DNA of 55,894 nt from Leptolyngbyaceae cyanobacterium C42_A2020_001 (GCA_015272515.1 JACYLN010000047.1:1-55894); one strand, 5' to 3'. Counted from the first letter of the stretch, positions 17,101 through 26,801 are shown. Translations and numbers: made by a program. Notes: generated from the letters alone by a model not told the origin.

Positions 17101-18148
17101 ACTGAGAAATCGATCGCTGAAGTTGCGCTCTTAACTTCTGAGCCAATCGATAGACGGTTGCTTGTCTGGGCAATTCGGTTTGCGGGGGGAGGGATTCCCA
17201 GGGTCGCCAGAGTGGCTGAACGAAGTATTGCAAGCGACTGCGAACCGCCCAAACACCCATTGAGGGAAACAGCGCAAACATGGGAATGAGCGGAGAAATG
17301 GGGAACATAGGCATCTTTGCTAGGCGAGCGAATCCATTTACGTTGAAGGCGAAGGGATGCAGCCATTCATTGCCAATACAGACCACAGGTAAAATGGGCA
17401 CTTGATACTGGATGCTCAAACGCACAAAGCTCGCGTCAAATTTCGCCAGTTCGTATCGATGGTTCCAGCCTTTTGCCAACCCTCGCCAGCTTTCAGGAGC
17501 GTAGAGGATGACAGTCTTTTGCGCGATCGCCGCTTCAAAACTTTCGGCATCTGCGCGCACACCACCCAACACCTGCGCCCAGCCTTTGGGTAACCACCAA
17601 TTCAACCAGGGATGATCGAAAAACAGAGGATGGGCTAACGGCTGAACAAACCACGACTGTTGCTCTGTTAGTAGCACCGCCAGAGCCAGAAAATCCCAGG
17701 GGAAACACATTCCCGCATGATTTAAGGCAACAAGTAACGGACCAGAGCGGGGCAAATTCTCAAAGTTGTGCAGTTCCGCCCGAAAATAGCGCTTCACAAT
17801 CGGAGCCAGTACTTCTTCTCGAAACGCCCGTTGATAGTCTGGGTCAGAGGGGGTTGAATCGGAGCAGCTTGTTGCTGGAATTGAGGCATCACTTGAGCGA
17901 TCGCTAGTTTCTAGCCTGTGTCTAACCGCTAACCGTAACCACCGGATGAGTAACCCAATGTAAAATCCGCCGGGTAACAGAAACAAAACATACTCACTCC
18001 AGCGCCAACCGTCTGGATCGGGTTTGTAGTGTTGCCAGTGGCGGTTGAACAAAATCAACCAGGCTGGTGGATACCACACACAAAACCAGTCAAACCAGCC
18101 AAACGGGTACGAAGTTGGCTCTTGCGATTCAGCTACAGCACATTTCAT
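17039..18148 (-). CDS. 1-acylglycerol-3-phosphate acyltransferase-like membrane protein
   Basis: 369 residues. The acyltransferase His box is present as ALNHAGMCFPWDFLALAV (about residue 141), an NHxxxxxxxD variation of HX4D, followed by LGGVRADAESFEAAIAQ and the ILYAPESWRG block (substrate Glu/Pro motif). A hydrophobic N-terminal segment and LFLLPGGFYIGLLI suggest membrane anchoring. The family is plsC/DAGAT-like; the acceptor is unknown. The last 18 residues (KEEGRRQKDKGDREAGGG) come from the low-complexity block at the 3' end, so the ancestral stop probably lay earlier. Confidence 0.85.
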   Translation of the reverse strand: MKCAVAESQEPTSYPFGWFDWFCVWYPPAWLILFNRHWQHYKPDPDGWRWSEYVLFLLPGGFYIGLLIRWLRLAVRHRLETSDRSSDASIPATSCSDSTPSDPDYQRAFREEVLAPIVKRYFRAELHNFENLPRSGPLLVALNHAGMCFPWDFLALAVLLTEQQSWFVQPLAHPLFFDHPWLNWWLPKGWAQVLGGVRADAESFEAAIAQKTVILYAPESWRGLAKGWNHRYELAKFDASFVRLSIQYQVPILPVVCIGNEWLHPFAFNVNGFARLAKMPMFPISPLIPMFALFPSMGVWAVRSRLQYFVQPLWRPWESLPPQTELPRQATVYRLAQKLRAQLQRSISQLLKEEGRRQKDKGDREAGGG

Positions 18149-18267
18149 GGGCGGGTGCTGACCTTAACACGTTGTCGCCAATATATCGTTTTCCTGAACC
18201 GTGCCACATCTCCGTGAGGCAGCGATCGCAGATCCGCTCCTTGACACACGAGCAACCGTTTGATTCA

Positions 18268-19011
18268 TCAACCCGCTAGAGAATCGGGACTATCAGCATC
18301 TGGAGCGACAGCAGGTAGTTCCAGGCAATAGCCAGCACCGTACACCGTCTTGATGTATTTAGGATGGCGAGGATCGGGTTCTAACTTAGTTCGCAGGTGC
18401 CGAACGTGGACTCGAATCGTTTCAATGTCGTCGTTGGGGTCATATCCCCACACTTCTTTCAAAATCTCACTGGGAGAAACCGTTTGACCGTGTCGCTGGA
18501 GTAAGCAGTGCAACAGTTCAAATTCCAGGTGAGTGAGTTTCACAGTGCGATCGAACCAGATTGCTTCAAACCGTTCTGGTACCAGCGTCAGGGGACCATA
18601 ATTCAAAATTTCGCTGTGCTTCGCTGCTTGGGGAATGCGATCAGTTCGGCGTAACAACGCTCGTACTCTTGCCAGCATCTCCTCAATTTCAAACGGCTTG
18701 GTTAAGTAATCGTCTGCGCCTGCGTTGAAGCCGTCAACCTTATCCTGAGTTTGCCCTAGTGCCGTCAACATGAGAACCGGAATATCGGCTGTGCGCTCAT
18801 CTCGGCGAAGTCGCTGACAGACGGTAAAACCATCAACCTTAGGCAGCATCAGATCGAGCATCACAAGGTCTGGCTGAAGCTGCAAAGCCATAGCCTGACC
18901 CTTAATGCCGTCAGCAGCTTGACTAACATCATAGCCAGCCATCTCTAAATTTACGGCGACTAGTTCAGAAATCGCAGGGTCATCGTCTATGACGAGAATC
19001 CGGGGCATCAT
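18268..19011 (-). CDS. rpaA: Circadian output response regulator RpaA
   Basis: 247 residues: an OmpR/PhoB-type receiver with phosphate-accepting Asp53 in [20 protein letters not shown], then a winged-helix domain. The linker [20 protein letters not shown] and the domain start [20 protein letters not shown] are almost as I remember them for RpaA of Synechococcus elongatus, which distinguishes it from RpaB. RpaA is phosphorylated by SasA under control of the Kai clock and turns on dusk genes. SasA is not in this window. Single gene facing away from the GT2 gene. Confidence 0.95.
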   Translation of the reverse strand: MMPRILVIDDDPAISELVAVNLEMAGYDVSQAADGIKGQAMALQLQPDLVMLDLMLPKVDGFTVCQRLRRDERTADIPVLMLTALGQTQDKVDGFNAGADDYLTKPFEIEEMLARVRALLRRTDRIPQAAKHSEILNYGPLTLVPERFEAIWFDRTVKLTHLEFELLHCLLQRHGQTVSPSEILKEVWGYDPNDDIETIRVHVRHLRTKLEPDPRHPKYIKTVYGAGYCLELPAVAPDADSPDSLAG

Positions 19012-19319
19012 TAAAACGTTTGGGTTTACTGAAGTTTACTAAGAAAACCTAGAAACTATGAATATCCTTGTAAAGATTATACGCAAGGAATCTAAATGTT
19101 TCTAACCCTGTAAATTTTGTCATATCTACCTTAAAGTTGAAGACATTTTTTTAACAAATCTAATTTTTTTCTGAAAAATCCCTACCAGAAATCCCGTAAA
19201 GCCTGAGGAAAGGGCTTGCTCAAATGGTTTCTGCTCTAATCTTCAGTCTCTCTTTCAGAGAAATTCTTGAATGCTTTACAGTGAGAGGCGGAATCCTTTG
19301 ACCAGGCATTAGAGGCATT
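19012..19319. other. Divergent promoter region of rpaA and the GT2 gene
   Basis: No gene is visible. The stretch 19130-19190 is strongly A/T-rich with several T-runs, in line with promoters. No long inverted repeat was seen. Confidence 0.5.
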
Positions 19320-20606
19320 GTGACCATTCATTTTTTGATTCAAACGCTCGTGATTGGTTTGGATGGGGGTTTGCTGGTTGCCTGGTTGGGGACGATCGCA
19401 TACTGGCGAAAGCTGCAACAGGTTGTGATAGCAGCACCTCAACTGGAGCCGTTGAGAGATGAGGTTGTCTCGTCCCCGGTGTCCTCAACAGAGGATGCCA
19501 TTTATCCTGTTAGCGCTTTGAGTCCCTCAACTACCCCCGCAAATCAAGTTTCGGTAATCATCCCGGCATACAACGAGGCAGCAAATATTGAAGATTGCGT
19601 GCGGGCTGTGTTGCAGAGTTCAGACTGGACGCGCGATCGCCTGGAAGTTTGGGTAGTAGATGACCAATCTATGGATGGGACGCTCGAAATTGTCCAGACG
19701 CTGCAAGCAACTCTGGCTGATTCCCGATTAGCTGTATTGGCAGGGGCACCCCGTCCGGCAGATGAGGTGTGGATGGGCAAAAATTGGGCGTGTCATCAAG
19801 CAGTACAGCACGCCAACGGTGAATTTCTGCTATTTCTGGATGCAGACGTGCGGTTAAAGCCAGGAGCAATTGAAACCGCGATCGCGATCGCCCAACATGA
19901 AAACAGTGATCTCCTCACCTGCTGGCTAGCAATTGTCTGCGGATGTTTTGCTGAATGGCTGGCGCAACCATTGATTGTGGGCATCATTGGGGCAGGACTC
20001 CCCTTTACGGAAGTCAATGATCCTAAGTCAGACGCAGTGTTCGCAGTCGGTCCATTTATGTTGTTTCGTCGATCTGCCTACGAGCAATTAGGGGGACATC
20101 AAGCTGTTGCCGATCAGGTCGTGGAAGATGTAGAACTGGCACGTCGCATCAAGCAAAAAGGGCTGAAACTCTATTATGCTTTGGGGCATTCGTTGGGCAC
20201 CCTGCAAATGTACCGCTCTGGCGCGGCGTTGTGGGAAGGTTGGACAAAAAACTGGTATCTTGGCTCCCGCTGCAATCTTTCAATAACCTTATATGGCGCA
20301 TTTATGACATTCTGGATCTGCGCCTTACCACTACTGGGATTGGTAGCATTAGTAATGAAGGGAGCGATCGCCGGATTTGACTGGGCAACCTGGGTGGGGA
20401 TTGCGATCGCGCTAGTGACCATTCTCTGGCAGTATCAGCTCCGGCTTACAATTCAAGCACTATCAACGATTCCTCCCCGTAACTGGTGGCTCACAGGGAT
20501 AGGTGGCATATTCGTCACAGCCATTATGTTGGCATCCATTATCAAGACAGAAACTGGTTGGGGCTGGACGTGGCGCGGCAGACCCTTGCAACTGCCCAAA
20601 ATTTGA
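19320..20606 (+). CDS. GT2-family membrane glycosyltransferase (CruG/HpnB-like)
   Basis: 428 residues from GTG 19320 with GAGG six bases upstream. One N-terminal membrane segment, then a GT-A domain: VSVIIPAYNEAANIEDCVRA, a VVDDQSMDGT nucleotide-sugar motif, LLFLDADVRLKPG (the metal-binding DxD) and VVEDVELARRIKQKG (the ED motif). Three to four hydrophobic segments close the protein. Overall order and the LTCWLAIVCGCFAEWLAQPL stretch recall CruG (carotenoid 2'-O-glycosyltransferase) and HpnB (hopanoid-linked) proteins, both of this type. Substrate cannot be fixed from sequence, so no symbol is given. Confidence 0.82.
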   Translation: MTIHFLIQTLVIGLDGGLLVAWLGTIAYWRKLQQVVIAAPQLEPLRDEVVSSPVSSTEDAIYPVSALSPSTTPANQVSVIIPAYNEAANIEDCVRAVLQSSDWTRDRLEVWVVDDQSMDGTLEIVQTLQATLADSRLAVLAGAPRPADEVWMGKNWACHQAVQHANGEFLLFLDADVRLKPGAIETAIAIAQHENSDLLTCWLAIVCGCFAEWLAQPLIVGIIGAGLPFTEVNDPKSDAVFAVGPFMLFRRSAYEQLGGHQAVADQVVEDVELARRIKQKGLKLYYALGHSLGTLQMYRSGAALWEGWTKNWYLGSRCNLSITLYGAFMTFWICALPLLGLVALVMKGAIAGFDWATWVGIAIALVTILWQYQLRLTIQALSTIPPRNWWLTGIGGIFVTAIMLASIIKTETGWGWTWRGRPLQLPKI

Positions 20607-20652
20607 AACTGACCTAAAAAATGTTGAGAAATTAACAAGTCGCTGTATCCTG

Positions 20653-20684
20653 CTGATGGCAAGCACTACCTACTGATGGCAAGC
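20653..20684. repeat. Short tandem repeat, 20-base period
   Basis: CTGATGGCAAGC occurs at 20653-20664 and 20673-20684, just before the antiporter start. It has no obvious symmetry. It may be a duplicated binding site or a slippage product. Confidence 0.6.
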
Positions 20685-20722
20685 CTGATCCAAGGTTGTC
20701 AGTACCTTTTACCTCCTCACCC

Positions 20723-22915
20723 ATGAAATTTGAAACCGTTGTTCTGGTTCTCGTCAACATCCTGATTATTATTGGGCTGTCACGTTTAGTTGGTTTAGGA
20801 TTTCGTCGCATCAAGCAGCCACTGGTGATTGGTGAAATTGTTGCTGGGATTATGCTGGGTCCGTCTCTGTTTGGGTTAATCGCCCCAGATTTATCAGCGG
20901 CACTGTTTCCACCAACTGTCATTCCTTACCTGAACCTTCTGTCTCAGATAGGCTTGATCTTTTTCATGTTTCTAATTGGGTTAGAGCTAGACCCGAAATA
21001 TCTCAAAAGCCAGCTTAACGTAGCCGTGCTTACATCTCATGTCAGCATTTTGGTGCCGTTCTCATTGGGGACATTGCTGTCACTGCTACTGTATCCGCTA
21101 GTTTCTAATCATGAGGTCTCGTTTACGGCGTTTGCGCTGTTTTTAGGGGCAGCAATGTCGATTACAGCCTTCCCCGTTCTGGCACGAATTATTACAGAAC
21201 ACAATCTGCAAGGAACAAAGTTGGGGACGCTAGCGCTAACCTGTGCGGCAGTGGATGATGTGACGGCGTGGTGTTTGTTGGCGATGGCGATGGCAGTGGC
21301 TCGTGAAAATAACATGCTAAAAGCCCTGCCCACTATTTTGGAATCAGCGGTTTACATCGCGCTGATGGTAACTGTTGGACGCTCCTTCTTGCAACGGCTT
21401 GCCAAATATTACGACCGAACAGGGAAACTCAACCAATTCACCCTGGCAGGCATTTATATGGGGGTTGTTGCCTCGGCTCTAATTACAGAGTTGATTGGCA
21501 TCCATCTTATCTTTGGTGCCTTTTTGCTGGGTGCGGTGATGCCTAAACATGTGGGGCTAACGCGAGAGCTGGCGCAAAAGACAGAAGATTTTGTTCTGAC
21601 GTTTCTGTTACCTATTTTCTTTGCTTACAGTGGCTTACGCACCCAAATTGGCTTACTGAATAGCCCGATTTTGTGGTTCTTGTGTGGATTGGTGCTGGCA
21701 GTAGCGATTTTTGGAAAATATGTTGGCACTTATGTTGCAGCCCGGTTTTGTGATGTGCCACGACGAGAAGCGGCAGCGCTGGGTTGGTTGATGAATACGC
21801 GCGGCTTAACGGAGCTGATTGTCCTCAATATTGGCTTGAGTCTGAACGTGATTTCGCCGCTGCTATTCACGATGCTGGTGATTATGGCGCTAGTAACGAC
21901 GTTTATGACTTCACCCCTGCTGGAATGGCTCTATCCCAAACAACCAATTTTGGAGGAGGTTACAGAGTTAGTGCCGGACGAACCTGAGCCAGATTACCGA
22001 GTGCTGGTACCGATCGCGAATCCAAATACGCAGAAGGGGTTAATCCAACTGGCAGTGGCGATCGCAATTGGGAATAAACTGCCTAATCCCGAAAACCCCA
22101 TTTCAGCAGCGATTTATCCATTAAGTTTGATTCAGTTTGAAGAAGATTACGCTTACGAGAGCACTCCGGCTGAAGTGGATCGTTTGATTGCGGAGCGCCA
22201 AACCCAGATTCATCATCTAATTGATGGGTTAGAACCACTCCATGCTCAACCCTTTGTTTACCCAGTGGTGCAGGTTGCTAGAGATGTTGCCCAGGAGACA
22301 ACGGCCCTGGCAGAGCGCGATCGCATCGATTTAATTCTAATGGGTTGGCACCGTCCCGCATTTAGCAAAAACCGTTTGGGCGGCAGGGTGGGGCAGATTC
22401 TCAGTACGGCTCGAACCGATGTTGCCGTATTTGTCGATCGTCAGCATGGCAAACTCGAACGGTTGCTTGTCCCTTATATCCCCAATCTACACAATGATCT
22501 GGGATTGGAAATTGCCCTGCGTTTACTGGTAAACAGCCAGGATTGTCACCTGACTATTTTGCGGATCTCACAAGCTGACCAACCCAACGACCTCAGCTAC
22601 GAACTGAGAACGACGATGGATCACCTACCAGATCAGATTCGAGGACGGATTTTGTTGCCTGAAATTGAAGCCCATAGCCCCATTGAAGCCGTGGTTAAAG
22701 CATCCGGGCAGGCTGATTTAACGATTGCCGGAGCTAGCCGCGAGTGGGGCTTGGAGCGGCAAACGCTGGGATTTTATGCCGATGAGTTAGCAGTGCAATG
22801 TCGCTCTTCGTTGCTAATTACGCGTCGCTACAATCGAGTCACCAGGCACCTAGCATCGGTTTTACCCGCAAAAGCTGTGCCATCCAGTTCTTCAAAACCC
22901 AGGGCGACTTCATGA
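20723..22915 (+). CDS. CPA2 cation/proton antiporter with tandem USP modules
   Basis: 730 residues from ATG 20723; a TTG at 20696 would add nine. About 12 membrane segments span residues 1-410. Markers of the KefB/NhaS type are GEIVAGIMLGPSLFG, FFMFLIGLELDP, CAAVDDVTAWCLLA (the ion-binding acidic pair region) and LGWLMNTRGLTELIVLNIG. The cytoplasmic C-terminus carries two universal-stress-protein-like halves, recognisable by LILMGWHRPAF and LTIAGASREWGLERQTLG. It should exchange K+ or Na+ for H+ across plasma or thylakoid membrane, with the USP modules probably sensing a nucleotide. The following gene overlaps its stop by four bases. Confidence 0.92.
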   Translation: MKFETVVLVLVNILIIIGLSRLVGLGFRRIKQPLVIGEIVAGIMLGPSLFGLIAPDLSAALFPPTVIPYLNLLSQIGLIFFMFLIGLELDPKYLKSQLNVAVLTSHVSILVPFSLGTLLSLLLYPLVSNHEVSFTAFALFLGAAMSITAFPVLARIITEHNLQGTKLGTLALTCAAVDDVTAWCLLAMAMAVARENNMLKALPTILESAVYIALMVTVGRSFLQRLAKYYDRTGKLNQFTLAGIYMGVVASALITELIGIHLIFGAFLLGAVMPKHVGLTRELAQKTEDFVLTFLLPIFFAYSGLRTQIGLLNSPILWFLCGLVLAVAIFGKYVGTYVAARFCDVPRREAAALGWLMNTRGLTELIVLNIGLSLNVISPLLFTMLVIMALVTTFMTSPLLEWLYPKQPILEEVTELVPDEPEPDYRVLVPIANPNTQKGLIQLAVAIAIGNKLPNPENPISAAIYPLSLIQFEEDYAYESTPAEVDRLIAERQTQIHHLIDGLEPLHAQPFVYPVVQVARDVAQETTALAERDRIDLILMGWHRPAFSKNRLGGRVGQILSTARTDVAVFVDRQHGKLERLLVPYIPNLHNDLGLEIALRLLVNSQDCHLTILRISQADQPNDLSYELRTTMDHLPDQIRGRILLPEIEAHSPIEAVVKASGQADLTIAGASREWGLERQTLGFYADELAVQCRSSLLITRRYNRVTRHLASVLPAKAVPSSSSKPRATS

Positions 22916-23394
22916 AAGAACACTTTAGCCCCAAGTCCATCGTTTTCTATGGATGTGCGATCGCCTGTGTGACTGTGTTGTTTAGCATTACAACGGCACA
23001 GGGCGAAAAAAAACTCCAGGCTCCCCGCCGTATCGACGGGCGCTATCCACTGTCGCTGTCATCACCTCCTGATTGTTTGTGGGCGAAGTCTGTTAATCTG
23101 CTGTTGCAACAATCAGGGGTGTTTCTCACAGGCTCTTTGTTGCCCAGTGATGCGTCTGAACAAGCGGTGCGAATTGCTCAAGAACGTCCCTCGCTTTCGG
23201 GGCAGTGGCACAATGATCAACTAATGCTAGAAGGACAGCTAGGACGCGATTGGAACTGTCAGAGCACTGTAAAACTTGAGGGTACCGTGGTAGATCATCA
23301 ACTCAATGGAACCCTACGCTTGAGTGCGACTCCTGACGCGATCGCGATTTCAGCCCAGCGAGAAGCTCCTCCACGTCGATCAGTTGAGCATTAG
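22912..23394 (+). CDS. Exported or anchored hypothetical protein coupled to the antiporter
   Basis: 160 residues from ATG 22912, which overlaps the antiporter stop as ATGA, so translation is probably coupled. Residues 10-30 form a hydrophobic signal or anchor (SIVFYGCAIACVTVLFSI), followed by a mature part with two Cys (PDCLWA and RDWNCQ) that could form a disulfide in the periplasm or lumen. Repeated GTLRLS/LEGQLG-type strands suggest a small beta-barrel. I do not recognise the family. Its position implies a role with the antiporter. Confidence 0.7.
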   Translation: MKEHFSPKSIVFYGCAIACVTVLFSITTAQGEKKLQAPRRIDGRYPLSLSSPPDCLWAKSVNLLLQQSGVFLTGSLLPSDASEQAVRIAQERPSLSGQWHNDQLMLEGQLGRDWNCQSTVKLEGTVVDHQLNGTLRLSATPDAIAISAQREAPPRRSVEH

Positions 23395-23465
23395 TGAAAA
23401 GTACACCGAAGTACACCATTGAGCGATTCATCCTCTCCGTTTCCTTCAAACCCCCTATTCCCCAC

Positions 23466-23855
23466 CTATTCCAACAAAATTCCCAACTCTTGCTGGAAGT
23501 AGTCTTTTACCTGTTGGCTAAATGCCTGTCGCTGTTCAAATTTTTCGGTGCGGCTTGGCTTGCGTTCCTCATCCAGCGTCCAGCCAAAATCGCTGCTGAT
23601 TCGTACATTTCCCTGCCAATCAGAAATTGAAACAACCAACTGGGGATTGGGGCTGTTATCCACCTCTTTCACTCGAAACACGTAGTTATAGGTATTCTGC
23701 GAAGCGGCGGCAACCGTTGAAGCCTGACCAAACTCCTGCTTCAACTGAGTGCCAACCGTTTCTGCCAAACCAGGTGTTGTAATCTCCTCCAACGTTCTGA
23801 CAGCAAGCGTAAGGGCAAAATAAAACTCTTCAACGGAGACAAACGTTAAATGCAT
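23466..23855 (-). CDS. Hypothetical soluble protein
   Basis: 129 residues from ATG 23855; a GTG at 23903 would add 16. No clear ribosome binding site decides. The chain reads as an alpha/beta protein: TLAVRTLEEITTPGLAETVG, then NYVFRVKEVDNSPNPQLVVS and DWQGNVRISSDFGW, and a final helix. No Cys pairs or membrane segments after residue 20. Family not recognised. It is convergent with the preceding gene and followed on the same strand (upstream) by a zinc-ribbon protein. Confidence 0.6.
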   Translation of the reverse strand: MHLTFVSVEEFYFALTLAVRTLEEITTPGLAETVGTQLKQEFGQASTVAAASQNTYNYVFRVKEVDNSPNPQLVVSISDWQGNVRISSDFGWTLDEERKPSRTEKFEQRQAFSQQVKDYFQQELGILLE

Positions 23856-23951
23856 ACAAAACTGTTTCTGGCTAACAGAATTAGTATGCGGTGAATCAGG
23901 CACGTTTGCGATCGCTCCGCTGGATCAAACTTAGTTAAAGGCTGAAGAACC

Positions 23952-24344
23952 CTAATGCTCTTGATCTGGATGAGATTGATTTAGCGATCGCGGGTGAACT
24001 GAGGGTTGCTGTATGGTTGGCAACACCTCTACTAAAGCGCTAACGATACCAAACAACAACGTTCCTGCTAAAAAAGCAACTAAAAAGTTGGGACGGTTCA
24101 AGCCGCTATCTCGCAAAATGCGGTAGAAAGGATGGCTCTCGCGCCGTAGCATCCGCTCAACACCTTTCAAGCGCTGAAACCGGAAAGGGTCTCGAACGTA
24201 ATGACCGCTCCAGCTAACAACCAATCGTTCTTGACAATGTTTGCACGTTAGCAACCCTGTCAGCGATCTAGCAGGTTTGATGTTACCAGAACGACGGCAA
24301 ACCGGACATTGAGAAGAATAATCATCAAATGTGGGAGCATTCAT
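23952..24344 (-). CDS. Zinc-ribbon membrane-anchored hypothetical protein
   Basis: 130 residues from ATG 24344. CPVC at residues 13-16 and CKHC at 34-37 form a zinc ribbon, followed by a basic stretch (RDPFRFQRLKGVERMLRRE) and one membrane helix (LVAFLAGTLLFGIVSALVEV). The C-terminal 20 residues are polar. This suggests a small cytoplasmic metal-binding head on a membrane anchor. Family not recognised. It may share a promoter in the 24.35-24.7 kb gap with the divergent ClC gene. Confidence 0.65.
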   Translation of the reverse strand: MNAPTFDDYSSQCPVCRRSGNIKPARSLTGLLTCKHCQERLVVSWSGHYVRDPFRFQRLKGVERMLRRESHPFYRILRDSGLNRPNFLVAFLAGTLLFGIVSALVEVLPTIQQPSVHPRSLNQSHPDQEH

Positions 24345-24710
24345 TACGAGCAACAGTGATAGCGAGTAAACACAATCTAAACTTCAACGCCAGCGATCTC
24401 CAAACATTCAATCCGAATTCAGGCAACTACTGAAAAAATTGCTGCTCCGAATGCCAGAGAATAATGAGCATCCGTTGCAACCTGGCTAAGAGTCCTCAAT
24501 CTCATAGTAAAGTGCGATATCCATCAAAGGGGGCTTGACTTCCTTAACTTTATGACGGTTTTTAAACTTTGTCAGGTTATCGCATCATCCTTCATCTTCA
24601 ATTTTTCCAAGAAGCCGAAAGAATTTTCTTCTCAATCTGCAAACCCCCATCTTAAAATGAGTATTAGACATAAAAGTTAAGCATTATCTCATTTTTATTC
24701 CTGCCCTTAA
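24345..24710. other. 366-base gap before the first ClC gene
   Basis: No gene is visible. The right part (24540-24710) is T-rich and should hold the ClC promoter. No strong inverted repeats were found. Confidence 0.5.
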
Positions 24711-26633
24711 ATGAACGTCAGCCCCTCATCAGATGTGACGCTGTCTAATCCCGCCGCGGCTAAAGCCTCTTCTGCTTTAAATCCCTCACTTTTAAATAGA
24801 CTCCATCCCTCTCCAGAAACGATTGTTCTCTTGCTAGCCGTCGTCATTGGAGGGGGAACTGGTCTTGCTGTTGTCCTTTTTCACTACTTAATCAGCCACA
24901 TCCACAGTTTGATGCTAGAGGATTTTATGGGCATTGTCTCAGGATGGGGAGCCTGGACATTGGCATGTGTGCCCAGTTTGGGGGGATTGGTGGTGGGCTT
25001 AATGCGATGGCGATCGCACGATTTTGGTGCCTCTCTTTCTTCCCTGATTGCGGCTCCTCAATCAACTCAAAAGGTATCACCAATTAAAGCAGCAGCTAAA
25101 GCGATCGCAGCTTCCGTCTCACTCGGCACAGGTGCATCCCTCGGACCCGAAGGTCCCAGCGTTGAAATTGGGTCGAACATTGGCGTATTGCTGGGGCAAT
25201 TTCTCAAGGTTTCACAGGAACGGCAGCGCTTATTGTTGGGAGCAGGAGCCGCCGCCGGATTAGCGGCTGGGTTCAACGCTCCGATCGCAGGCGTTTTTTT
25301 TGCGCTAGAAGTGGTTTTAGGAACGACCTTTGCCACGTCGGCTGTTAGCGTTGTGCTGCTATCAGCCGTTGTCGCCGCACTCATTTCTCAAATTGGCTTA
25401 GGTGGTCAGCCTGCATTCATCCTGCCAAGCTACGAAGTTCGTAGTCCGCTAGAACTGCCGTTGTATTTGGGTTTGGGGCTGTTTGCCAGTTTTGTGTCCA
25501 TCGCTTACACACAGGCTATCCAATTAGCACAGCGGTTTTTTCGAGGGGAACTTGCAGGGTTTAGCGGCATGGCAAAAGTTCCTGTAGTGCTTCGTCCCTT
25601 GATTGGCGGAATTTGTGTGGGTATGGTAGCGCTCCAATTTCCTCAGATTTTGGGAATTGGCTACGAAACAATCGAGGCAATGCTGCAAGATGCTCAATTT
25701 TCTATCTTCTTGCTGCTGTCTCTACTAGTCGTTAAATTGGCGATGACGGCAATCAGCTCAGGAAGTGGGTTGGTCGGTGGGTTGTTTGCGCCAGCCATGT
25801 TTTTGGGTGCAACGCTGGGAGCAGCTTATGGCATGGTGTTACCCCATCTACCAGTGATCGCTGGAATGGATGTGGCGGCTCCTCCTGCTTATGCCATGGT
25901 TGGCATGGCAGCCGTGCTTGCTGCCAGTGTCCGCGCGCCTTTGACTGCAATCTTGCTGCTATTTGAGCTAACACGGGATTATCGCATCATTTTGCCGTTG
26001 ATGGCAGCCGTAGGCTTAAGTGTATGGTTGATTGAGCGGTTAAAACCTACTACTTACCATATTCCCACTGTTCAACCAACGGAACTGAAAGCAGAGCCAA
26101 ACCAAGACTCAGAAGTTTTGCAGCATTTAACGGTGATGGAAGCGATGCAGCCAGAGTTTGTATCGATGTTGGGTTCGCTTTCGGTTCTGGATGGGGGTAT
26201 GATTCTCACTCGTCAGCAGGTTCGGAGTGCCTTAGTGCTGGATGATACAAACACCCTGATTGGGATTGTGACTTTGCAAGACATCAACCGAGCGATCGCA
26301 ACATTAGAGAATAGCTCAGTTTTGCCTATTAAGCCGGCTGAGGATAGTTTAATGCCGCTCACCATTGCCGACATCTGCACCAAAACTGTGTTAGTGACTT
26401 ATCAGGATGAGGTGTTGGCAGAAGCAAAAGCTCGAATGGCAGCTCGTGGCTTACGGCAGCTTCCAGTTGTTGATCGAAACGATGCAAACCTGATTTTAGG
26501 TATGTTAGACCAGGATCAAATCGCTCTTGCTTGCAGCCTCGCCATTACGCAACAAGCTATCCAACGACAAATCTCCGTATCAAAGCCGATCGCAGAGCCA
26601 ATTTTAATGCCGATCATGAAACAATCTGCCTAA
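24711..26633 (+). CDS. ClC-family chloride channel/transporter with CBS pair
   Basis: 640 residues. The ClC core (about 35-440) has GTGASLGPEGPSVEIG (selectivity and gating loop), NAPIAGVFFALEVVLG, SGLVGGLFAPAMFLGA and ELTRDYRIILPLM (pore Tyr). The external gating glutamate is kept as Glu147 (GPEGP). The internal proton glutamate, Glu203 of E. coli ClC-ec1, is Val201 here, as in vertebrate ClC channels. Two CBS domains occupy about 465-615 (TVMEAMQPEFVSML, DICTKTVLVTYQDEVLAEA). Known logic predicts passive chloride conduction or weak coupling, with nucleotide control by the CBS pair. It is the first of two ClC genes 1.1 kb apart. Confidence 0.93.
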   Translation: MNVSPSSDVTLSNPAAAKASSALNPSLLNRLHPSPETIVLLLAVVIGGGTGLAVVLFHYLISHIHSLMLEDFMGIVSGWGAWTLACVPSLGGLVVGLMRWRSHDFGASLSSLIAAPQSTQKVSPIKAAAKAIAASVSLGTGASLGPEGPSVEIGSNIGVLLGQFLKVSQERQRLLLGAGAAAGLAAGFNAPIAGVFFALEVVLGTTFATSAVSVVLLSAVVAALISQIGLGGQPAFILPSYEVRSPLELPLYLGLGLFASFVSIAYTQAIQLAQRFFRGELAGFSGMAKVPVVLRPLIGGICVGMVALQFPQILGIGYETIEAMLQDAQFSIFLLLSLLVVKLAMTAISSGSGLVGGLFAPAMFLGATLGAAYGMVLPHLPVIAGMDVAAPPAYAMVGMAAVLAASVRAPLTAILLLFELTRDYRIILPLMAAVGLSVWLIERLKPTTYHIPTVQPTELKAEPNQDSEVLQHLTVMEAMQPEFVSMLGSLSVLDGGMILTRQQVRSALVLDDTNTLIGIVTLQDINRAIATLENSSVLPIKPAEDSLMPLTIADICTKTVLVTYQDEVLAEAKARMAARGLRQLPVVDRNDANLILGMLDQDQIALACSLAITQQAIQRQISVSKPIAEPILMPIMKQSA

Positions 26634-26690
26634 TTACTTTGCCACTTATGGGCTTTTTTGCCATTCATGCGCTTTGGCATCATTATCGAA

Positions 26691-26801
26691 TTAACGTTTA
26701 CGGCTCGTCCAAATGCCAGTAAACATCATTGTCATACCGCCTACAAAGATCGCGATCGCCAAGATGCCAGGTAAGACAGTCATCCAATCAACTGAGTCCA
26801 T
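26691..26801 (-). CDS. 36-residue single-helix membrane protein
   Basis: From ATG 26801 the minus strand encodes a short acidic start (MDSVDW), one membrane helix (LPGILAIAIFVGGMTMMFTG) and a basic end (IWTSRKR). This is the topology of small photosynthetic-complex or transporter subunits, with the positive end towards the cytoplasm. The ribosome binding site is weak. I cannot assign it to any known small photosystem, cytochrome or NDH subunit. It lies between the first ClC gene (convergent) and the cyAbrB gene (same strand, downstream direction), so a role with either is possible. Shorter than usual ORF cut-offs. Confidence 0.6.
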   Translation of the reverse strand: MDSVDWMTVLPGILAIAIFVGGMTMMFTGIWTSRKR

